A stretch of 5,830 nt of DNA from Chitinophagales bacterium (GTDB lineage Bacteria; Bacteroidota; Bacteroidia; Chitinophagales; JADIYW01). The notes beneath the pieces were generated by a model. The model saw only the letters and a program-made list of their open reading frames with translations. It did no database searches and had not been told where the DNA came from. Location: assembly GCA_020848315.1 (NCBI GenBank), contig JADLAH010000317.1:1-5830 (forward strand), given 5' to 3'. Shown one piece after another: positions 1 through 5,740 of the stretch. Each line of letters opens with the position of its first letter. Position 1 is the first letter of the stretch. Position numbers and translations under genes: made by a program.

Positions 1-41
1 ATACAAACAAAAATTAACAACCTTCACCTCCGCAAGATTGT

Positions 42-49
42 TATCTTTG
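42..49 (+). promoter_or_regulatory. Bacteroidota -7 box upstream of sodA
   Basis: TATCTTTG matches the Bacteroidota -7 consensus TAnnTTTG exactly and is identical to the third rRNA promoter at 5592-5599. No clear TTG -33 element lies 19-20 nt upstream; only an A-rich stretch is seen there. Transcription would begin a few bases downstream and leave a leader of roughly 40 nt before the ATG at 92. The box lies inside the 5' extension of the reading frame that opens at a TTG codon (38), which argues that the extension is not translated. Confidence 0.6.
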
Positions 50-91
50 TATGCATTAATTTATTCATTCACTCAAATAAAATCTAATACA

Positions 92-703
92 ATGGCTTTT
101 GAATTACCCAATCTGCCGTATGCACACGATGCACTCGAACCGCATTTTGATACGCTGACCATGCAGATTCACCATGGCAAACACCATAACGCGTATGTAA
201 CTAACCTGAATGCTGCTATTGCAGGTACAGAAAATGAAGGAAAATCACTGGAAGAACTGATGGCGAATATGTCCAAATTGCCGGCAGCTGTTCGCAATAA
301 TGGGGGCGGTCATTATAACCACTCTTTATTCTGGACCATCTTGTCACCAAACGGTGGCGGTGAGCCTACAGGCGCTATCGGCGAAGCTATCAACGCGACT
401 TTCGGTTCTTATGAGAAGTTCAAAGAAGAATTCACCAAAGCAGCCACGACCCGTTTCGGTTCAGGTTGGGCATGGTTGTGCGTGAAGGCCGACAAATCCT
501 TGTGCGTTTGCTCTTCTCCGAATCAGGATAATCCACTGATGGATATCTCTGAGTGTCCGGGTACACCGGTTGTGGGCCTCGATGTGTGGGAACATGCTTA
601 CTACCTGCACTATCAGAACCGCAGACCGGATTATATCGCGGCATTCTACAACATCATCAATTGGGATGAAGTGAACAGAAGATATGCGGAAGCTTTGAAA
701 TAA
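92..703 (+). CDS. sodA: Superoxide dismutase, Mn type (Fe/Mn family)
   Basis: This enzyme converts superoxide to oxygen and hydrogen peroxide; no signal peptide is visible, so it should act in the cytoplasm. The 203-aa product has the usual family length. The N-terminal helical domain carries metal ligand His27 (in [12 protein letters not shown]) and His77 (in [11 protein letters not shown]). The C-terminal alpha/beta domain carries Asp164 and His168 in [11 protein letters not shown], which completes the four-residue metal site. Gly73, four residues before His77, and Gln145 in the NQDNPLM segment are the arrangement typical of manganese enzymes; iron enzymes place the active-site Gln on the N-terminal side. 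Some Bacteroidota relatives are cambialistic, so the metal is inferred rather than certain. The ATG at 92 was chosen because [17 protein letters not shown] is the standard N-terminus and a promoter box sits in the upstream extension. The gene appears monocistronic: it has its own promoter and a strong terminator, and it converges on serC. Confidence 0.96.
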   Translation: MAFELPNLPYAHDALEPHFDTLTMQIHHGKHHNAYVTNLNAAIAGTENEGKSLEELMANMSKLPAAVRNNGGGHYNHSLFWTILSPNGGGEPTGAIGEAINATFGSYEKFKEEFTKAATTRFGSGWAWLCVKADKSLCVCSSPNQDNPLMDISECPGTPVVGLDVWEHAYYLHYQNRRPDYIAAFYNIINWDEVNRRYAEALK

Positions 704-848
704 TGTACCAATGGGGAAATGTACCGATGTACCAATGTAATAATGAGATGATTTCCCCATCTGTCAAAAGAAGAAACGCCGGACTTTGTCCGGCGTTTCT
801 TCTTTTATTTCATTGGTATATTGGTACATCGATACATCACTACATCAC
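703..848. repeat. GATGTACC/GGTACATC repeat cluster flanking the sodA-serC terminator
   Basis: ATGTACC occurs three times on the left (703-709, 719-725, 727-733). On the right, TACATC occurs three times with an exact 8-bp period (825-830, 833-838, 841-846). The right side is largely the reverse complement of the left: 721-745 pairs with 811-835 at 21 of 25 positions, including a 12-nt perfect core. Within the left half, ATGGGGAAAT (711-720) and ATTTCCCCAT (751-760) form a further perfect 10-bp inverted repeat around a 30-nt loop. The cluster starts at the last base of the sodA stop codon, and its last TACATCAC copy contains the serC stop codon (845-847). It resembles a short intergenic repeat family; no transposase or target-site duplication is visible. 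Confidence 0.75.
766..806. terminator. Bidirectional intrinsic terminator between sodA and serC
   Basis: A perfect 19-bp inverted repeat has arms at 766-784 and 788-806 around a TTT loop. The upper stem is GC-rich (ACGCCGGAC/GTCCGGCGT) and the base is A-rich on the left and T-rich on the right. Transcripts from either side therefore meet a GC stem followed by a U-rich tract, as expected between convergent genes. It should terminate sodA (+) and serC (-). Confidence 0.93.
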
Positions 849-1912
849 TTCGTCTTCTCAAAATCCTGCATCGCCTGTACCAATACCTGTACACTCTCAA
901 TAGGCAGCGCGTTGTAACACGAAGCGCGGAAGCCGCCCACCGTGCGGTAGCCTTTGATGCCATGGATATGATATGGTTTCACAAATTCCAGGAAGGCGGC
1001 TTCATCTTCCGGGTGCACCGGTACAAAATTGATGTTCATCCGACTTCTGTCTTCCGCTACGGCATGCCCTTTAAATAATGGATTTCTGTCTATTTCCGCA
1101 TAGAGCAATTCGGCTTTTGCCTTGTTGCGTTTTTCCATTGCTGTCAATCCACCCAGTTTTTTCAGCCATCTCAGCGTCAGCAGACAAGTGTAAATCGCAA
1201 ATACCGGCGGTGTATTGTACAGCGAATTATTTTTTGCATAAATGCCGTAATCCCACATTTTAGATTTGGCGCGTGCTGACCGCCCGATTAAATCCTCGCG
1301 GATAATCACCATCGTGATGCCCGCGCTTCCCAGATTTTTCTGCGCACCGGCATAAATGAGTCCGTATCTGGAAACATCCACCGGCCGACTGAAAATATCA
1401 GAGCTCATATCCGCCACGACCGGTACGTCGTATGATTTGTCTTCAAAAAATTCCGTTCCGTAAATAGTGTTGTTGGACGTCACATGCAGATAAACCGAGT
1501 CTTTCGGTACTTCAAATGTTTTGGGAATGTAACGATAAGCATCCGGTTTGGAAGAAGCTACGATATGTGTTTTCCCGTAAAGTCGGGCTTCTTCTTCCGC
1601 TTTTGCCGCCCACACGCCGGTGTCCAGATAAGAAGCGGTTTCGTTTTCATTCAATAAATTGTAAGGCACCATCGCGAATTGCATATTGGCACCACCCTGC
1701 ATCAGCAACACTTTATAATTGTCCGGTATCTGCAGCAGCTCACGGGTGAGCGTCAGCGTTTCATCCAGAATGGCTTCAAATTCCTTGCTCCTATGCGAGA
1801 TTTCCAGCAGCGAAAGACCAATGCCATTATATTCCAGGCATGCCTGTGCACTTTGTTCAAATACTTCCTGAGGTAAAATAGAAGGCCCCGCGCCGAAATT
1901 GTGTTTTTTCAT
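845..1912 (-). CDS. serC: Phosphoserine aminotransferase
   Basis: SerC is a PLP-dependent class V aminotransferase. It interconverts 3-phosphohydroxypyruvate and phosphoserine, with glutamate as amino donor, in serine biosynthesis; in some bacteria it also serves pyridoxal phosphate synthesis. The 355-aa product has normal family length (about 360). Visible hallmarks are the N-terminal NFGAGPSILP (5-14), the substrate-region HRSKEF (40-45), QGGA (72-75, cofactor phosphate binding), Trp101 (expected to stack on the PLP ring), Asp168 in VVADMSSD, and the Schiff-base lysine Lys192 in AGAQKNLGS. The C-terminal GGFRASCYNA (327-336) is also diagnostic. The start at 1912 gives the usual MKKHNFGAGP terminus. 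An in-frame ATG at 1927 would add MKKSS, and the frame can be opened as far as 1966, but neither adds family sequence. No serA lies next to it; the gene ends at the repeat/terminator cassette and is divergent from the helicase gene. Confidence 0.96.
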   Translation of the reverse strand: MKKHNFGAGPSILPQEVFEQSAQACLEYNGIGLSLLEISHRSKEFEAILDETLTLTRELLQIPDNYKVLLMQGGANMQFAMVPYNLLNENETASYLDTGVWAAKAEEEARLYGKTHIVASSKPDAYRYIPKTFEVPKDSVYLHVTSNNTIYGTEFFEDKSYDVPVVADMSSDIFSRPVDVSRYGLIYAGAQKNLGSAGITMVIIREDLIGRSARAKSKMWDYGIYAKNNSLYNTPPVFAIYTCLLTLRWLKKLGGLTAMEKRNKAKAELLYAEIDRNPLFKGHAVAEDRSRMNINFVPVHPEDEAAFLEFVKPYHIHGIKGYRTVGGFRASCYNALPIESVQVLVQAMQDFEKTK

Positions 1913-1972
1913 ACTACTTTTTTTCATACTTATAGAAAGACAGCAGATATAGTGCGTACGCCCCATGGAGTA

Positions 1973-2005
1973 TGCTGCTTAACGAAATTAGTAAATTAAG
2001 CGGCA
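1973..2005. repeat. Imperfect inverted repeat in the serC/helicase divergent region
   Basis: TGCTGCTTAA (1973-1982) and TTAAGCGGCA (1996-2005) are reverse complements at 9 of 10 positions, separated by 13 nt. The repeat lies about 60 bp upstream of the serC start and 108 bp upstream of the helicase start. Its position would suit a regulator-binding site or a leader hairpin, but no regulator can be assigned. The rest of the 200-bp region is AT-rich, and I see no convincing promoter for serC in it; TATATCTG on the minus strand at about 1945-1952 is only a one-mismatch -7 candidate without a -33 partner. Confidence 0.35.
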
Positions 2006-2063
2006 ATGGCAGATTATAGAATTATTAATGCTAAAACATGTCTGTCCATGCCGGATACAGATA

Positions 2064-2095
2064 TTTGTATCTCCGTTCTGATTATATTACCTTCG
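2064..2095 (+). promoter_or_regulatory. Probable promoter of the DEAD-box helicase gene
   Basis: A TTTG -33 box (2064-2067) and TACCTTCG (2088-2095), one base off the Bacteroidota -7 consensus TAnnTTTG, are separated by 20 nt. This matches the phylum's usual spacing. The predicted start leaves a leader of roughly 10-15 nt before the ATG at 2113, and the promoter lies within the 5' frame extension, so it supports that start. Confidence 0.6.
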
Positions 2096-2112
2096 TACTT
2101 TATAAACAGAAT

Positions 2113-3444
2113 ATGACTTTCGAAGAACTCAATCTCACCAAGCCGCTGCTGAATGCAGTGACGGATGCCGGATATACAACGCCTACCACCATTCAGGCAA
2201 AAGCTTTTTCCGTTATCATGTCAGGAAAGGATGTATTGGGAATAGCCCAGACCGGTACAGGAAAAACGGTGGCCTATCTGCTGCCGAGTCTGAAACACTG
2301 GAAATACGATAAGTCGAAACTCCCACAAATACTGATACTTGTGCCCACGCGCGAACTCGTATTGCAGGTGGAGGCAGAAGCGAAAAAGCTGGCAAAATAC
2401 ACCAATGCCTCGGTTGTAGGTGTCTTTGGCGGTGTTAATATGAAACCACAGGCCGCGCTGATAAAAGAGGGGGCAGATGTGCTGATTGCAACGCCCGGCC
2501 GATTGCTGGATCTGGCACTCAATGGCGCACTGAGCCTGAAAAATATAAAACGACTGGTGATTGATGAATTTGACGAAATGCTGAATCTCGGGTTTCGTTC
2601 TCAATTGACGCGCGTACTGGATTTATTGCCTAAAAAACGGCAAAACCTCCTGTTCTCAGCCACGGTGACGGAAGATATCGAAGACCTGGTGGTCACCTTT
2701 TTTAATTTTCCGGTTAAAATAGAAGCCGCTCCAACGGGCACTCCGGTAGAGAAAATTAATCAGACAGCTTATCTGGCGCCTAATTTCTACACAAAAATAA
2801 ATTTGCTGGCTCATCTGTTGCAAATAGATGGCGCCATGCAGAAGGTGATTGTATTTGCCAGCACCAAAAAACTGGCGGATCTCATTTTCCGACAAATGGA
2901 AAAACATATCCCCGAAGGTCTGGGTATTATCCATTCCAATAAGTCACAACCCCAGCGTTTACAGGCGGTGAAGGATTTTCAGCACGGCGAAATGCGCGTG
3001 CTTATTGCTACCGACATCATCGCCCGCGGTATAGATATCGCAGAGGTGTCTCATGTTATCAATTTCGATATTCCCGAAGTTCCGGAGGAATATATTCACC
3101 GCATTGGCCGTACCGGCAGGGCGGATAAGGAAGGCATTGCCATCGCTTTTATCGGCAAAAAGGAAAAGCCGCTTTTTACAAAAATTGAGAAATTGATGAA
3201 AATGAAAGTGGCAGCGCAGAAATTGCCGGAAGAAGTGGAGGTGTCAAAGGAACTGATTGATGAAGAATTGCCGGTCTACAAGGAGAAAATTATACAGATA
3301 AAAACTCCTAAAAGGGAGGATGCCGGTGCAGCATTCCATGAAAAAATAGCGAAAAATAAAAAGGTAAACAACAAAATCCGGCACGAAGAAAAGATGAAAA
3401 TGAAGTACGGCAAACCCAAAACACGCGGCCAGAAAAGAAAGTAA
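2113..3444 (+). CDS. DEAD-box ATP-dependent RNA helicase (DEFD variant)
   Basis: The product is a 443-aa superfamily 2 RNA helicase of the DEAD-box group, expected to remodel RNA or ribonucleoprotein in the cytoplasm, for example in ribosome assembly, mRNA decay or cold adaptation. RecA domain 1 contains a Q-motif region (Phe3 to Gln28), motif I AQTGTGKT (45-52), Ia PTRELV (78-83), GG (106-107), Ib TPGR (127-130), motif II DEFD (151-154) and motif III SAT (182-184). RecA domain 2 contains VIVFAS (245-250), HSNKSQPQR (274-282), motif V ATDIIARGID (299-308) and motif VI HRIGRTGR (329-336). Residues from about 400 on form a lysine-rich, probably disordered tail ending KPKTRGQKRK, likely for RNA contact. 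Motif II reads DEFD instead of DEAD, but the catalytic DE pair is kept, so ATPase activity is expected. The frame could open at 2038, but family homology begins at the ATG at 2113. It resembles RhlE/CshA-type helicases; the exact subfamily is not settled. Confidence 0.95.
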   Translation: MTFEELNLTKPLLNAVTDAGYTTPTTIQAKAFSVIMSGKDVLGIAQTGTGKTVAYLLPSLKHWKYDKSKLPQILILVPTRELVLQVEAEAKKLAKYTNASVVGVFGGVNMKPQAALIKEGADVLIATPGRLLDLALNGALSLKNIKRLVIDEFDEMLNLGFRSQLTRVLDLLPKKRQNLLFSATVTEDIEDLVVTFFNFPVKIEAAPTGTPVEKINQTAYLAPNFYTKINLLAHLLQIDGAMQKVIVFASTKKLADLIFRQMEKHIPEGLGIIHSNKSQPQRLQAVKDFQHGEMRVLIATDIIARGIDIAEVSHVINFDIPEVPEEYIHRIGRTGRADKEGIAIAFIGKKEKPLFTKIEKLMKMKVAAQKLPEEVEVSKELIDEELPVYKEKIIQIKTPKREDAGAAFHEKIAKNKKVNNKIRHEEKMKMKYGKPKTRGQKRK

Positions 3445-3515
3445 ATCTTTAGAACACAACTTTTTTTATAGCTGTTATATAATGATGAAATAGAAGGTGC
3501 GTTGCTGAAATTGTG

Positions 3516-3523
3516 TAATTTTG
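3516..3523 (+). promoter_or_regulatory. Candidate -7 box upstream of the U32 gene
   Basis: TAATTTTG fits the Bacteroidota -7 consensus TAnnTTTG and lies 18 bp before the ATG at 3542. No good TTG box is found 19-20 nt upstream, so this is a weak call. An AGAGGA stretch (3535-3540) ends only 1 nt before the ATG, too close for a normal Shine-Dalgarno. A T7 run (3463-3469) after the helicase gene has no convincing hairpin, so read-through from the helicase is also possible. Confidence 0.4.
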
Positions 3524-3541
3524 TGCCAAATTTCAGAGGAT

Positions 3542-4789
3542 ATGTCAGCTGTTTCTGCAATAGAATTGATGGCGCCGGCCGGTAGCTATGAGGCCATGGT
3601 GGCCGCGATAAACGCCGGCGCTAATTCCGTTTATTTCGGTATCGAACAATACAACATGCGCGCACGCGCTACGATGAATTTTACGTTCGAAGATCTGGAG
3701 AAAATTGCCGCCATGTGCAGTGAAAAAAATGTGCGCAGTTACCTCACGCTGAATACCATCGTGTACGACCACGATTTGTCTGCCATCAAAACGATTCTGA
3801 ATGAAGCCAAACGCGTCGGTATCACCGCCGTGATTGCCAGCGACCAGGCTGTGATTGCATATGCCAGAAGCATTCAGATGGAAGTGCATATCTCCACGCA
3901 GGTGAATGTCACCAATATTGAAACAGTCAGATTTTATTCACTATTTGCCGATACTATTGTATTGTCAAGAGAACTCAGCCTGATTCAGGTGAAAAAAATT
4001 ACCGATCAGATTAAGAAGGAAAATATCTGTGGGCCATCCGGTCGCCTGATAGAAATAGAGATTTTTGTACATGGTGCCTTGTGTATGGCCGTTTCCGGCA
4101 AATGCTACCTGAGTCTGCATACGCAAAATGCTTCGGCCAATCGCGGCGCATGCGTGCAGAATTGCCGACGCACTTACACGGTGATTGACAATGAAGATGG
4201 CCACGAACTCGCTATCGATAATGAATACATCATGTCCGCAAAGGATTTGTGTACCATCGACTTTCTCGATCAGGTGCTGGACGCAGGCGTGAAGGTGCTC
4301 AAGATTGAAGGCAGAGGCAAAGGTGCTGATTATGTGAAAACCACAGTAGAGTGCTATCGTGAAGCAATTGACAGCTATGAGAATGGTACTTACACCAAAG
4401 AAAAAGTGCAGGACTGGTTGGCTCGCCTGGAACGGGTGTACAACAGAGGCTTCTGGAGCGGATATTATCTGGGGCAGGAACTCGGAGAATGGAATGATAC
4501 CGCGGGTTCCAAGGCCACCACGCGCAAGCTGTATCTGGGCAAAGGACATCATTATTACGATAAAATCAAAGTGGCTGAATTCAAACTGGAGTCTTACAGT
4601 CTTGTAGTGGGAGATAATGTACTCATCACCGGCCCGACTACCGGCGTGGTGGAAACAACGGTTTTGGAACTGCACACTGCGGAAGGCGCAGTGACGGAAG
4701 CCCGCAAAGGGGATTTGTGCGCCTTCAAACTCGATGTAGCCATTCGTCCCAGCGACAAACTATATAAGATTGTAGAAGAATTAGCATGA
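3542..4789 (+). CDS. U32 family protein, TrhP/RlhA/UbiU-like putative Fe-S hydroxylase
   Basis: The 415-aa product belongs to the family historically called peptidase U32 or collagenase (PrtC). Better-studied members are O2-independent hydroxylases: TrhP of tRNA wobble uridine, RlhA of 23S rRNA, UbiU/UbiV of ubiquinone precursors. The N-terminal half looks like a TIM-barrel (LMAPAGSYEAMVAAI at 9-23, then NAGANSVYFG). The full U32 signature spans 173-191 (E-x-F-x2-G-A-L-C ... G-x-C-x-L-S). Cys181, Cys188, Cys204 and Cys208 (the last two in NRGACVQNCRR) form the set expected to bind an Fe-S cluster. Residues from about 335 on look like a small beta-barrel U32 C-terminal domain. Length fits YegQ/YrrO-type proteins and is shorter than RlhA. 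The ATG at 3542 gives a normal N-terminus; a TTG at 3521 would overlap the candidate promoter. The stop overlaps the ferredoxin start by ATGA. RNA hydroxylation is more likely than protease activity, but the substrate is inferred. Confidence 0.9.
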   Translation: MSAVSAIELMAPAGSYEAMVAAINAGANSVYFGIEQYNMRARATMNFTFEDLEKIAAMCSEKNVRSYLTLNTIVYDHDLSAIKTILNEAKRVGITAVIASDQAVIAYARSIQMEVHISTQVNVTNIETVRFYSLFADTIVLSRELSLIQVKKITDQIKKENICGPSGRLIEIEIFVHGALCMAVSGKCYLSLHTQNASANRGACVQNCRRTYTVIDNEDGHELAIDNEYIMSAKDLCTIDFLDQVLDAGVKVLKIEGRGKGADYVKTTVECYREAIDSYENGTYTKEKVQDWLARLERVYNRGFWSGYYLGQELGEWNDTAGSKATTRKLYLGKGHHYYDKIKVAEFKLESYSLVVGDNVLITGPTTGVVETTVLELHTAEGAVTEARKGDLCAFKLDVAIRPSDKLYKIVEELA

Positions 4790-5010
4790 TTACTATCATT
4801 CAGCAAAGAGCAAAATGTATCGGGTGCAACTACTGCGTGGAGCTCGCACCTGCCCGCTGGCGTATGTCCAGGAAGGACGGAAAGAGCGTTTTGCTGGGCG
4901 CCACCGATAAAAAAGGCTTCTGGTCCGTGAAGGTGAGAGAGGATGAACTGGAAGAAAATCTGCGTGCAGCCAAGGCTTGTCCTGTGCATATTATACAGGT
5001 AGTCGAGTAG
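4786..5010 (+). CDS. Small single-cluster [4Fe-4S] ferredoxin
   Basis: This 74-aa protein is a short electron carrier. Cys11, Cys14 and Cys17 (in CIGCNYCVELAP) plus Cys65, followed by Pro66 near the C-terminus (ACPVHII), form one [4Fe-4S] site. The layout is that of monocluster bacterial ferredoxins, in which the fourth cysteine lies far downstream in a CPV motif; a second cluster is absent. The middle is charged, with KVREDELEENLRAA probably helical. There is no signal peptide, so it should be cytoplasmic. The start codon overlaps the upstream U32 stop in an ATGA arrangement, implying co-transcription and translational coupling. This makes it a plausible electron donor to the U32 protein or a helper in its cluster chemistry, which is inference. 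It could also be a general ferredoxin that merely shares the transcript. Confidence 0.9.
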   Translation: MITIIQQRAKCIGCNYCVELAPARWRMSRKDGKSVLLGATDKKGFWSVKVREDELEENLRAAKACPVHIIQVVE

Positions 5011-5290
5011 AAATGCTCCGAATCGTGTCAAAATCCCATTAGTTACTAAAATTCGTCTCGTTGAGCGTTTAATTGCAAAGCAGATAATAGCATTTTTGTA
5101 GGATACACGTTATCAGCCTTTTCTGATATGTCATGTAAAACTGTTGCATTTTATTGGAAAGCAAATTTAGTGTGTTAATTCTTATTCAATCAAACGCAAC
5201 AATTCGTTAAAGTGGTGTTGGTATGCCAGTAAACACTGGTGTTTTGGACTATTTAGGAGTTGTGAGTATGATAAAAAGGTGGTATTAGAT
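5011..5290. other. Intergenic region between ferredoxin gene and rRNA control region
   Basis: These 280 bp contain no credible open reading frame and no tRNA-like sequence on either strand that I can recognise. The only structure is a short stem, CCAGT-AAAC-ACTGG (5226-5239), extendable by G-U pairs and followed by TGTTTT. It might act as a weak terminator for the U32-ferredoxin operon, but the U-tract is poor. The sequence is AT-rich, which may help the rRNA promoters downstream. Confidence 0.5.
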
Positions 5291-5291
5291 T

Positions 5292-5321
5292 TTGCGGAAG
5301 GAGAAAGAGTTAGTACCTTTG
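5292..5321 (+). promoter_or_regulatory. rRNA operon promoter P1
   Basis: TTG (5292-5294, within TTTTG) and TACCTTTG (5314-5321) are separated by 19 nt, an exact Bacteroidota promoter. The bases after the -7 box, CGCTCCGCCGCGG, are GC-rich, a discriminator type linked in other bacteria to stringent control of rRNA. It lies about 430 bp before the 16S gene. Confidence 0.75.
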
Positions 5322-5366
5322 CGCTCCGCCGCGGATAAAGCAATAAAAAGTGGATTTGAGGCGGGT

Positions 5367-5374
5367 AGTTCTTT
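5367..5374 (+). promoter_or_regulatory. boxA-like AGTTCTTT, copy 1
   Basis: AGTTCTTT occurs 53 bp after the start of the P1 -7 box. The same octamer follows P2 and P3. It resembles the boxA antitermination element of rRNA leaders (E. coli TGCTCTTTAACA), so it probably marks an Nus-factor binding site on the nascent leader; function is inferred. Confidence 0.45.
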
Positions 5375-5400
5375 CAGGAAATAAGTTGGACAAGCAGGAG

Positions 5401-5460
5401 AAAAAAAAGTAAGATTTTTTTGAATAAGGTTTGGAAAAGCGAAAAAGAGTTGTACCTTTG
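5401..5460 (+). promoter_or_regulatory. rRNA operon promoter P2 with A-tract
   Basis: TTTG (5430-5433) and TACCTTTG (5453-5460) are 19 nt apart, an exact Bacteroidota promoter. An A8 tract (5401-5408) and a T7 run upstream may act as an UP-like element. The AAAGAGTTnGTACC/AAGAGTTGTACC context before the -7 box is nearly shared with P1. CAGCCGC follows as a GC-rich discriminator. Confidence 0.8.
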
Positions 5461-5512
5461 CAGCCGCTTTGGAAACGAGCTACGAAAAGTGGTTGGTAGA
5501 ATAAGGTGAAAC

Positions 5513-5520
5513 AGTTCTTT
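5513..5520 (+). promoter_or_regulatory. boxA-like AGTTCTTT, copy 2
   Basis: Second AGTTCTTT, in ACAGTTCTTTG, 60 bp after the start of the P2 -7 box. The ACAGTTCTTTG context is closer to copy 3 (GACAGTTCTTTG) than to copy 1. Confidence 0.5.
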
Positions 5521-5535
5521 GCTTTGTAAGTCTTG

Positions 5536-5599
5536 AAAAAAAAGTTTGAAAAATATTTCCACTTTTTGTTGACAAAAGGAAAGAAAGTACTTATCTTTG
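5536..5599 (+). promoter_or_regulatory. rRNA operon promoter P3 with A-tract
   Basis: TTG (5569-5571, in TTGAC) and TATCTTTG (5592-5599) are separated by 20 nt. GCGCTCCG after the -7 box repeats the P1 discriminator. An A8 tract (5536-5543) lies upstream, in the same GAAAAAAAAGT context as at P2. P3 is the promoter closest to the 16S gene, about 140 bp upstream, and is probably a major start. Confidence 0.82.
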
Positions 5600-5638
5600 C
5601 GCTCCGTTCCTGTAAAAGGGGGCTGGAAAAAAGCAGAC

Positions 5639-5646
5639 AGTTCTTT
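5639..5646 (+). promoter_or_regulatory. boxA-like AGTTCTTT, copy 3
   Basis: GACAGTTCTTTGATTTATTGG resembles the leader element commonly seen upstream of Bacteroidota 16S genes (AGTTCTTTGACAT-like). It lies 95 nt before the predicted 16S end and is the best candidate for the working boxA. Downstream, the palindrome CCATATATGG (5661-5670) and the stem TCATT/AATGA (5672-5676 with 5683-5687) could fold in the leader RNA. Confidence 0.6.
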
Positions 5647-5740
5647 GATTTATTGGGGAGCCATATATGGTTCATTAAAACGAATGATTTAACAATACTC
5701 GACAAATTAATTTAAAACAAACTCGTACAGAAAGTACATT

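Noticed and set aside
703..903. A 66-codon plus-strand frame starting [11 protein letters not shown]
   Set aside because: It is translation of the GTACC repeats and the terminator hairpin and then runs antisense into serC.
3965..4675. A 236-codon open frame on the minus strand
   Set aside because: It lies wholly inside the U32 gene on the opposite strand, shows no recognisable domain, and is rich in His, Phe and Ile as expected for antisense of a real gene.
3542..4789. Annotation of the U32 protein as a collagenase or secreted protease
   Set aside because: There is no signal peptide or protease catalytic motif. The Cys set and Fe-S context match the hydroxylase members of the family better.
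5011..5290. Possible tRNA or small RNA gene before the rRNA operon
   Set aside because: I could find no TTCGA-type T-loop paired with an acceptor stem, and no strong hairpin plus U-tract.
5401..5421. A8 followed by T7 as a possible terminator hairpin
   Set aside because: The stem would be only A-U pairs with no GC core, so it is unlikely to terminate; an UP-like or flexible DNA role at P2 is more plausible.
5310..5705. A 131-codon minus-strand frame and smaller frames in the rRNA upstream region
   Set aside because: They are made of Phe/Leu/Lys/Ser-rich translation of A- and T-tracts and cross all three promoters and boxA-like sites; no protein family is recognisable.
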